Source: Neocallimastix lanati (nom. inval.)
Taxonomy: Eukaryota > Neocallimastigomycota > Neocallimastigomycetes > Neocallimastigales > Neocallimastigaceae
NCBI GenBank assembly: GCA_016946835.1
Contig: JACVTC010000004.1
Coordinates: forward strand, 1,170,001 to 1,185,000
Reading direction: 5' to 3'
Length of the DNA stretch: 15,000 bases
A program made the translations under genes and the position numbers. The notes under the pieces were generated by a model. The model searched no databases, was not told the DNA's origin, and saw nothing but the letters and a program-made list of their open reading frames with translations. How positions within the stretch are numbered: position 1 is the stretch's first letter; each line of letters starts with the position of its first letter. Below, one piece after another: positions 7,584 through 15,000 of this stretch.

Positions 7584-7949
7584 AATAAATAATAAATAAA
7601 TAATAATAAATAATAAATAATAAATAATTGAATAATAAATAATAATAAATAATAAATAAATAAATAATAAATAAATAAATAATAAATAAATAATAATAAA
7701 TAATAAATAATAAATAATAAATAATAAATAATAAATAATAAATAATAAATAATAAATAATAAATAATAGAATAATAAATAATAAATAATAAATAATAAAT
7801 AATAAATAATAGAATAATAAATAATAAATAATAAATAATAAATAATAAATAATAAATAATAAATAATAAATAATAAATAATAGAATAATAAATAATAAAT
7901 AATAAATAATAAATAATAAATAATAAATAATAGAATAATAAATAATAAT
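7584..7949. repeat. Heptamer array (TAATAAA)n, first and longest copy
   Basis: About 50 units of a 7-bp repeat (AATAAAT in permuted form) fill the block. Because the minus strand of this heptamer lacks stop codons, it shows a long open frame of Tyr/Leu/Phe/Ile repeats (7582-8001), which is an artefact of the repeat. Interruptions are not random: AATAATAGAATAA variants have their G at 7769, 7812, 7883 and 7933, and a TTGAATAAT variant has its G at 7629. Arrays of the same heptamer recur at 8796 and 10738. Confidence 0.95.
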
Positions 7950-8019
7950 TACTAAATATTTTAGTTAATGTAACACGTGAAATATATATGAATATAAACA
8001 AATAAACTACATTAAAAGT

Positions 8020-8056
8020 AAAGAGAAAAGAGAAAAGAGAAAAAAAAAAAAAAAAG
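8020..8056. repeat. 37-nt polypurine run with AGAGAAAA units
   Basis: An uninterrupted purine strand made of about three AGAGAAA-type units followed by poly(A). Such runs can adopt triplex structure, but nothing here shows a function. Confidence 0.8.
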
Positions 8057-8795
8057 TTAAACCATTCTTATTAATAATATATGGTTACCTAAACCTTTTT
8101 TTTATAAAAAACAGAATATATTGTGTATTGATTAGTTAATAATTATTAACAATAATAAAAAGATGAAACTGTAAAAAAAAAAAATAATAATAAAATAAAA
8201 AGTTCCTTGAATAGGTTCATTTATTTTAATTAAATAATATTTATTTACCCTTCTTTTTTCTATTATTATTTTTATATTGCTATAATTTTATTTTTTTAAA
8301 AAAAATTATTTATTTTAAAAGTCTTTTTTTTTATATTATTAATTTATTAATTTTTTTTTTTTTTTATTTGATAATACTTAACAAATCACCTTTTATTATA
8401 TAATTATTAATTTAATCAAATAATTAATAATACTTAATTATAATAATAATATATTATTATTTTTTTTTTTTGACTTGAAATACATTAACATTACAAAGAT
8501 AATTACAATATATAAATGTATGGTTTAACTTTGACAAATTAAATGGTGATTAATGAATGAAAATAAATATATATGTAATAATTAGTACATAAAAAAAAAA
8601 AAAAGAGAGAAGTATGCCAAAGTAATTCATGATAATTAATGCATCATATAATAGCAATAACTAAATCATTAATAATAAATTAGTTCATAACTAATAAAAA
8701 AAATTTAATTTTACTTTTATTAAATTAAAAACTTAATAATGCACTCAAATATAATAAAAGAGTGCATTACTTATTTATAAATAAAAAATAAAAAA
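8057..8795. other. AT-rich spacer with no gene seen
   Basis: Short A and T runs and ordinary AT-rich sequence. No protein-like frame, RNA gene or long repeat is visible. A short inverted repeat around 8739-8768 (AATGCACTC ... GAGTGCATT, at 8739-8747 and 8760-8768) could form a hairpin with a 12-base loop. Confidence 0.55.
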
Positions 8796-8980
8796 TAATA
8801 AATAATAAATAATAAATAATAAATAATTGAATAATAAATAATAAATAATAAATAATAAATAATAAATAATAAATAATAAATAATAAATAATAAATAATAA
8901 ATAATAAATAATTGAATAATAATTAAATAAATAATAAATAATTAAATAAATAATAAATAATAAATAAAATAAAAATAAAT
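8796..8980. repeat. Heptamer array (TAATAAA)n, second copy
   Basis: The same AATAAAT heptamer as at 7584, with TTGAATAAT interruptions whose G bases fall at 8829 and 8914, 85 bp apart (12 heptamers plus 1). It ends in a more degenerate ATTAAATAAATAATAAAT mixture. Confidence 0.93.
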
Positions 8981-9722
8981 TGAAAAAGTCAAAAAAAAAT
9001 CATGCAATATTTAAAATATATTATATTTAAAATATATTATTTTATTTTTAGCTTATCATCTAAATAACTTCGAAACTAAACCACCATATTCAAGTGAAAA
9101 AAAAAAATTTTTTTTTCTCAATTTAAAACATTTATTGATGATCTTTATTATATATATATATAATATAGATATATTCTGATTTAAATTTTATTACTACATA
9201 TCATTTATTATAAAGAATATTTAGATAATTAATTTAAAATATAATAAAATATAAAAAAAAAAAAAACAATAATAATAAATTATTTTAAGTATTTTTTTTT
9301 CCTTATTATTATATATATATCTTTAATTGCATTAAACAAATACTAATAAGAAAAAGAGAAAAATATAATAAAGTTAATAAATGGATTTAATAAAAACGTA
9401 ATTTCATAAGAAAATAAATATATAATAATATTATGATTGATTTAAATTAAATAATGCACTATAGATTATCAATAATGATAATTTTTTAGTTTAATGTAGA
9501 ATATAGTAAATTTTCAAAACATGTATAATAATAATAATAATAATGAGTAAATAAATTAAAAATAAAAATGAAATATTTATTTATTCTATCTAAATTTTTA
9601 TTATATTTTTTTATTTTATTTATTATAATTTATTAGTAGATAATAATTAATAATTAATAATTTAAAATGATGCATAGAACATTACTTTTTTTTTTTACTT
9701 TTGCAACTACAATTATATCATG

Positions 9723-9769
<47 letters not shown>

Positions 9770-10737
9770 TAAAAGTAAAAAGTAAATATATAAAAATATA
9801 AAATAATAAAATAATAAAATATAGAAATATAGAAATACTAAATGTATTGCTTAAAATTGATTAAATAATCTATCAAAAATTATAATATCTTCCATTGATT
9901 AATAATAAAGAACAAATAATTATTATTAAATTTATTATTTATTATTATTATTATTATTATTATTTATTACTTATTATTTATTATTTTTTTTATTTTTATT
10001 TATTTTTTTTTCTATTTTTTTATAATTTCATTATATTTATTATATTTATATAAATATATTTTTTTGTTAACATAAATAAATAAATTAAATAATTATTCCT
10101 AAACTTTAAATAGAATATTTAATTTTTTTTTTTTTTTTTTTTTTTTATTTCTTTCATTCCATTCATCCTATTTATGGGATATAAACCATATTAAAGTTTT
10201 TATTTTTTTTTTTATTTTTATTTACATAATTTTTAATAATAAAAAGAACAAAAATTTTTTTTTTTTTAAAAAAATATTGATCTTAAAAGATGATCATTTG
10301 AAGTTAAAAAATTATTATTTAGAGCCAAATTTTCCTATTCTTAATGAATCTATATATAATATATACATATAAAATATATTAAAGAAAAAAAAAAAAAAAA
10401 AGCAGATAAACTCTATATAATAATTAAAGAAGGAAAAAAAAAAAAACATTTTTTTTTGTTGGTTTAATTTTATATCAAATTTTATCAAATAATTATTAAC
10501 AACTAAAATTAAGATATTTATTAACAATTATATAGTTAAAATGATGATGATGATGAAAATATCAACTACTATCTTTACTTTAATTACTTTAATTTTTTTT
10601 TTTTTTTTTTTTACTCTTTTAAAAAAAAAGAAAAAAAATTTTATGTTTAATTTTGGATAAAAATAAAACTTTTAATTTTTTTTATCATAATATTTATCCA
10701 TTCTAATTATCTAAACTTTACTTAAATAATCAAATAA
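8981..10737. other. AT-rich intergenic DNA, no gene seen
   Basis: It contains an A9-T9-type palindromic run near 9101-9117, a 40-bp poly(A) at 9728-9767, (ATT)n near 9937-9965, a T tract near 10122-10146, and an ATG-triplet run near 10541-10555. A minus-strand open stretch at 10315-10527 is dominated by homopolymer-encoded Phe and Lys and is not credible as a gene. No RNA gene is recognised. Confidence 0.6.
9728..9767. repeat. Poly(A) tract, 40 bp
   Basis: An uninterrupted A run, followed by GGTAAAAGTAAAAAGTAAA. No retroposed body is recognisable upstream of it, so it is treated as a simple homopolymer. Confidence 0.85.
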
Positions 10738-10978
10738 TTAAATAATTAAATAATAAATATAATAAATAATAAATAATAAATAATAAATAATAATTAATAA
10801 TTAATAAATAATAATTAAATAAATAATAAATAATAAATAATAAATAATAAATAATAAATAATAAATAATAAATAATAAATAATAATATATAATAAATAAT
10901 AAATAATAAATAATAAATAATAAATAATAAATAATAAATAATAAATAATAAATAATAAATAATAAATAATTGAATAAA
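10738..10978. repeat. Heptamer array (TAATAAA)n, third copy
   Basis: The same AATAAAT heptamer as at 7584 and 8796. It begins with an imperfect AATAATTAAATAAT region, has one ATATAATAAAT interruption near 10885, and ends with the TTGAATAAA variant seen in the other arrays. Confidence 0.93.
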
Positions 10979-11560
10979 TCTTTTTTTATATTTTCATAAT
11001 TAGTTAATTAGGATATTATTGGTTTCTTATCTCAAAATTAATCCCATTATTTTATCACATAGGTAATGGTGGGCAACCAATAAAAATTACAAAAATTAAT
11101 TTAAATTATTAATAAATCTGGAATAAATAATAATAATTTTATTTAATTTATTTATTTATACATATATTCATATATTCATTCATTTATTTTAAATTTTAAA
11201 AGGAGAGAAATTAAAAAATAAATTTGATAAAAATTTTCGTAACTTTATAATCAATAAATATTATTGGTTATAAATTAAATCATTTTTGTTGTTAATTATT
11301 GTAAAGTGATTCTTTATATAAAAATAAGTAAAAAGGAAAATTTTAATGTAAATGAATAAATAAATAAATTACTATTTAATTTCAAATGAATTATTATTAA
11401 ATATCAATGGATAAATAATAATGAATTAAATAAATATAAGGGGATAAATTTTTATTTTTTTTTTTTATTTTTAACAAATAGCAAAATGTAAAAAAAAAAA
11501 AAAAATAAAAAAAAAATAACTCCAATTAAATAAAAAATTAGATTAGTTAATATATATATA
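10979..11560. other. AT-rich spacer with no gene seen
   Basis: A slightly more complex patch at about 11030-11090 includes AGGTAATGGTGGGCAACC and a CCAAT, but no open frame accompanies it. The rest is A/T simple sequence with A and T runs at 11450-11520. Confidence 0.55.
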
Positions 11561-11800
11561 TATTTATTTATATTTATATTTATATTTATTTATATTTATA
11601 TTTATATTTATTTATATTTATATTTATTTATATTTATATTTATATTTATTTATATTTATATTTATATTTATTTATATTTATATTTATTTATATTTATATT
11701 TATATTTATATTTATATTTATTTATATTTATATTTATTTATATTTATATTTATATTTATTTATTTTTATATTTATATTTATTTATATTTATATTTTTAAT
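11561..11800. repeat. TATATT/TATT array with a 60-bp higher-order unit
   Basis: TATATT hexamers are punctuated by single TTTA tetramers. The 60 bp at 11581-11640 are identical to 11641-11700, and 11561-11580 matches the end of that unit. The spacing of hexamers between tetramers runs 3, 3, 2 and repeats, then changes to 5, 2, 3 after about 11710. Confidence 0.92.
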
Positions 11801-11846
11801 GGATTCATTTCCTTTTCTCTCCATTGCTTTTTTTTTAACTATTTAA

Positions 11847-12045
11847 TATTTAATATTTGTAATATTTTTAATATTTATTATATTTGTAATATTTTTAATA
11901 TTTGTAATATTTTTAATATTTATTATATTTTTAATATTTATTATATTTTTAATATTTATTATATTTGTAATATTTTTAATATTTATTATAATTGTAATAT
12001 TTGTAATATTTGTAATATTTTTAATATTTGTAATATTTGTAATAT
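11847..12045. repeat. 9-bp tandem repeat (TAATATTTK)n
   Basis: A nonamer TAATATTTG / TAATATTTT / TTATATTTT / TAATATTTA repeats for about 200 bp in varying order. Variants alternate irregularly, suggesting ongoing unit conversion. No gene lies inside. Confidence 0.88.
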
Positions 12046-12131
12046 TAAGATACTAAATAATAATCAAAATTAAATTTTTATAAGTTAGTTGTCGTCGTTT
12101 TTATTTTATTTTATATATACATATACTAGGA

Positions 12132-12162
<31 letters not shown>

Positions 12163-12559
12163 TTATTAATATGTATATGTATATGAATAATTATTGATAT
12201 ATTAAAAGAAAAAAAAAAAAAAAAAAAGGCAATATATAATAAAATATGAAATAATAATAGTGTTATTTCATTTATTTCTTATATTCATTAAACTTTTCAT
12301 TTATAATTTCTATTTTTTTTTTTTTTTTTTTGCATTGATTGTAATATAAAATACACTAATTAAAAAATAAGAAATATAAAAGAATTGACATATTTTTATT
12401 CATTATTTTAAGTAAGCAAATAATGACATAAATTTAATTTAAATTGAATAATAATAAGGAAAAAAAAATAATATTAATTGATTAATTATATAATAGTATT
12501 ATTAATACTATATAATAAATAATTAAATAATATTAAACAATTAAAATGAATTAATGAAT
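12046..12559. other. AT-rich spacer with no gene seen
   Basis: It holds a perfect (AT)n run at about 12140-12163, A and T runs at 12209-12228 and 12314-12330, and a hairpin ATAGTATT-ATT-AATACTAT at 12493-12511. No coding frame or RNA gene is seen. Confidence 0.55.
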
Positions 12560-12722
12560 TTTATTTTATTTTATTCAATTTGTACTTTATATTTATTTTC
12601 TACCATTAATTTTATTTTATTTTTATTCAATCTGCACTTTATATTCATATTTCAAAGTTACCTAACTTTATTTTAATTTTATTCAATCTTCACTTACATT
12701 AATTTTATTTTATTTAATTTTG
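12560..12722. repeat. Second cluster of CAATCTGTACTTT islands with TTTTA units
   Basis: Three diverged copies occur at 12573-12588 (ATTCAATTTGTACTTT), 12625-12640 (ATTCAATCTGCACTTT) and 12681-12696 (ATTCAATCTTCACTTA). Each is preceded by TTTTATTTTA-type sequence, as in the 3838-4204 cluster. The first is followed by ATTTATTTTCTACC, like the ATTCTACT after the copies in the other cluster. Confidence 0.8.
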
Positions 12723-13067
12723 TTGTTTTCTTTTCTGAAACTTTTTTATTCAACTCAAAATAAATTTATTATAATCTTTTTTTTTATTATTATTATTATT
12801 ATTATAATTATTATTTATTATTTTTATTTATTTATTTATTTATTTATTTATTTTTTTTTTTTTTTTTTATTTTTTATTAGAATATAATATAAATTTTAGA
12901 ATTAATATGCCTTAAAACCAATATGTATATACATATATAAACTTTAATAGTTAATAAAGAAATAATGTTAATTATTTTATTAATGATAATAGCACATCTT
13001 ATTTAATAAAAAGGTTAAATTATTCTATTTCTTAAATCTTCATTTTATCCTAACTGCATAAGTACTG
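12723..13067. other. AT-rich spacer with no gene seen
   Basis: Contains (ATT)n at about 12785-12803, (TTTA)n at 12827-12851 and a T run at 12851-12868. No frame or RNA gene is recognised. Confidence 0.55.
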
Positions 13068-13505
13068 TTATTTTATATTTACTAGGGAATTACTATTATT
13101 TAGATATATGATTTCATGTGTCCATATATATATATATATATTCTCTACTTGGTGATGTAGATATATCCTACTAAATTGCAATCTTTCTATCGTTTTATGC
13201 ATTTGCCAAAGGGAGTTACGACGTATCTTATGGGTTAGGTTATAATGACCTTGCATCAAAAAGGACGTTAGGAATTGGAGAAGCACTCCGATAAAAAAAA
13301 AAAAAAAAAAAAAGCCTACCTGAAAAAATTCTCAGTAATAATATGGTTATCAGAGTGCCAATGCCTAACCATTCCGTAAGGCTATCCAGCAGAGAGGGAC
13401 ATTATCAGTCTATATAGAAGTGTTTTGACTACTTCAATATTCCCACTGCCACTGAGAAAAGGAGGGGGGGCTGAATTCAAGGACGGTACATACCGGAAAT
13501 AGAAT
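13068..13505. other. GC-richer unassigned island, probably a decayed mobile element
   Basis: This is the least AT-biased block outside the Ecl1-like gene and the LINE remnant. It is split by a 22-bp poly(A) at 13293-13314. On the plus strand, 13175-13294 is open for 39 codons (containing AKGSYDVSYGLGYNDLASKR). After the A tract, 13319 onward gives ILSNNMVIRVPMPNHSV then RLSSREGHYQSI before a stop. On the minus strand a frame is open from 13286 to 13068, and another frame contains IRYVVTPFGK, vaguely like the PFG box of Ty3/Gypsy-type reverse transcriptases. The two strands cannot both be coding and I cannot decide. A 17-nt purine run (GAGAAAAGGAGGGGGGG) ends at 13470 and is followed by CTGAATTC. 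No family is claimed. Confidence 0.4.
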
Positions 13506-13565
13506 AAAAAAAAAACAAAAGAAAATTAAGTCTTTGATAATTATTTATGTATTTAATGATTTATA

Positions 13566-13789
13566 TTAACATTTATTATTTATTATTTCTTATTTCTTAT
13601 TTATTATTTCTTATTTCTTATTTCTTATTTTTTATTTCTTATTTTATATTTCTTATTTCTTATTTTATATTTCTTATTTCTTATTTTATATTTCTTATTT
13701 CTTATTTTATATTTCTTATTTCTTATTTTATATTTCTTATTTCTTATTTTATATTTCTTATTTCTTATTTTATATTTCTTATTTCTTAT
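13566..13789. repeat. TTATTTC heptamer array with a 21-bp higher-order unit
   Basis: TATTTCT heptamers are organised from about 13640 as a 21-bp unit, TATTTCT-TATTTCT-TATTTTA, repeated about seven times. Because 21 is a multiple of 3 and the unit lacks stops in one frame on each strand, both strands show an open frame with a seven-residue protein repeat. These are artefacts and are not annotated as genes. Confidence 0.93.
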
Positions 13790-13795
13790 TAATTT

Positions 13796-13924
13796 GTATT
13801 TCGCCAAGTTGCATTTCGCCATTTTTTTTGAGCAAAAGCAGGTGGCGATTAAAAATGTTGTATTTTGCCAAGTTTTTTTTTGAATGCAGGTGGCGTATTA
13901 AAAAAAATGCTGCATTTCGCCAAG
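13796..13924 (+). repeat. Diverged hairpin-prone GCATTTCGCC repeats (left cluster)
   Basis: Four related motifs follow one another: GTATTTCGCCAAG (13796-13808), TTGCATTTCGCCA (13809-13821), TTGTATTTTGCCAAG (about 13858-13872) and CTGCATTTCGCCAAG (13910-13924). The second and third are each followed by a T run, then GCAGGTGGCG and an AT tail, so one unit is about 50 bp. Within a unit CGCCA and TGGCG are complementary and could pair. The same elements appear inverted at 14705-14743. Confidence 0.75.
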
Positions 13925-14148
13925 GTTGCCAATTGAAAATTATTAAATGAATGAATGAATAAATAAATAAATTAAAGTATTAACTATTTTTAAAGTAAAT
14001 ATTAAAAAAAAAAAAAAATTTGTTTTCTTATATAGTTATCTTTTCAGATATCTATTTAAATAATAATTTATAAATAAAAAATAATTGATAAATAATAAAT
14101 AATAAAATAATAATATAAACAGAATAATAATAATTACAAAAGGGTTGT

Positions 14149-14179
<31 letters not shown>

Positions 14180-14704
14180 GACGATTAAAATTAAAACTAA
14201 TAATTATTAAAATTTAAAAAAATATAAATAAATGAATTAATAAAAATAATATTTAAATACATTAGAAAAACATAAAAAATTAATAATAAATAATAAATAA
14301 ATAATGAATAATAAATAAATAATAAATAAATAATATAAATTGTAGCAATAATTACAGAAACATCAATAATATTTTTATAATATCGATGAAAATAATAATA
14401 ATAGTTATTAAATATAAAAATAAATATAAATGAATTAAAATTATAATATAAAAGTTTTTTATATTTAAAAATATATTAAAAAATAAAATAATCTCACAAA
14501 TACTTTATATTTATCAGTAATAAAAAAAAAAAAAAAAAAAGGAATAATATAAATAATTATTTTATTGCTATTTTACAAACTATTAAATATATTATTTGTT
14601 AAAATAATATTAAAATAATATTGATAACTAACTTATAAAAAAAGCTTTAAAAAACATTTTTTTTAATTTTTAATTAATTAATTATTTATTCATTTATTTA
14701 TATC
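13925..14704. other. AT-rich segment between the inverted GCATTTCGCC repeats
   Basis: No coding frame is seen. It contains GAATGAAT and AAATAAAT repeats (13949-13972), (TAA)n at about 14152-14180, short heptamer-like stretches (14085-14107 and 14279-14336) and A runs (14005-14018 and 14522-14540). If the flanking repeats are element ends, this would be the body of a roughly 0.9-kb non-autonomous element without a protein gene. Confidence 0.5.
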
Positions 14705-14743
14705 AATACGCCACTCGGCGAAATGCAACAAAGAGAAATGCAA
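14705..14743 (-). repeat. Inverted copy of the GCATTTCGCC hairpin repeat (right end)
   Basis: Read on the minus strand this is GTTGCATTTCTCTTT, then GTTGCATTTCGCC, GA and GTGGCGTATT. The 13-mer at 14729-14717 is the exact reverse complement of 13808-13820, and the 10-mer at 14714-14705 that of 13890-13899. Here the CGCC and GGCG arms are only four bases apart and form a perfect small hairpin (CGCC-ACTC-GGCG, 14709-14720). In the left copies the arms are separated by a T-rich loop. Confidence 0.8.
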
Positions 14744-14791
14744 CTCTCCATATATTTTATATTTAAATATATATATGTATGTATTTATAGA

Positions 14792-14822
<31 letters not shown>

Positions 14823-15000
14823 AATATTATTTAATTTTAGCCTTTTTTGTTAATTAAATTAAGTATACTTATTTAGAGGAATGTCGTATCTTTTAAAGAT
14901 TAGAGTAATATTCAATTAAAAAAAACTTTTCCCTAATGTCGTATGAATTATTATTATAAAGAATTATAAAAATTTAATTATTATTATTAATAAAAATAAA
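14744..15000. other. AT-rich window end with a repeated decamer
   Basis: Contains a 26-bp poly(T) at 14792-14817. The decamer AATGTCGTAT occurs directly repeated at 14880-14889 and 14935-14944. No gene is seen before the window ends. Confidence 0.55.

Noticed and set aside
10315-10527. Minus-strand 70-codon open frame
   Set aside because: Homopolymer-driven Phe runs and no recognisable motif; typical chance frame in A/T-rich DNA.
13068-13286. H2C2 integrase zinc-binding region in HKTIERLQFSRIYLHHQVEN
   Set aside because: The His/Cys pattern is incomplete, no DDE core follows downstream, and another frame of the same bases looks RT-like. The evidence is not sufficient for either call.
1-15000. 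tRNA, rRNA or CRISPR features
   Set aside because: I saw no T-loop or anticodon-arm pattern, no rRNA-like GC-rich conserved block and no regularly spaced repeats with unique spacers. The regular arrays are spacerless simple repeats.

Overview
The window looks like a gene-poor stretch of nuclear DNA from an extremely AT-rich fungus, most probably an anaerobic gut fungus (Neocallimastigomycota). Three things point there. First, most of the sequence is A/T homopolymer and short AT tandem repeat, with non-coding DNA almost free of G and C. Second, the one intact gene encodes an N-terminal Cys motif of the fungal Ecl1 (life-span regulatory factor) type followed by a Ser/Asn/Lys-rich tail. Third, there is a decayed non-LTR retrotransposon whose reverse transcriptase has the style I associate with early-diverging fungi. 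The taxonomic call is inference; no rRNA or tRNA is present to test it.

Layout. About 0.7-3.7 kb holds the corpse of a LINE-type retrotransposon on the minus strand. Reading from high to low coordinates one meets, in the expected order, endonuclease-like pieces, an open linker segment, reverse transcriptase blocks (an AFDS block A, then a YADD box, then the thumb/connection region) and a low-complexity C-terminal tail. All are broken by frameshifts, stops and poly(T) or poly(A) tracts. A GC-richer unique island at 361-540 lies beyond its 3' end and is unassigned. From 3.75 to 5.1 kb there are poly(A) and (TTTTA)n arrays with an embedded non-repetitive motif that recurs 8.5 kb away. The only confident gene, the Ecl1-like protein, lies at 5211-5828 on the minus strand, with a 38-bp tandem duplication just past its stop codon.

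From 5.9 to 15 kb I see no convincing gene. The region is filled with dispersed arrays of a TAATAAA-type heptamer (7.6, 8.8 and 10.8 kb), a 60-bp higher-order AT repeat (11.6 kb), a 9-bp array (11.85-12.05 kb) and a 21-bp array (13.6 kb). One unassigned GC-richer island at 13.07-13.50 kb is probably another decayed element. A family of hairpin-prone GCATTTCGCC repeats occurs in opposite orientation at 13.8 and 14.7 kb and may be the ends of an undescribed non-autonomous element.

No operon, pathway or defence-type system is supported. The most unusual content is the repeat architecture: heptamer and higher-order arrays, the CAATCTGTACTTT islands inside (TTTTA)n, and the inverted GCATTTCGCC repeats.
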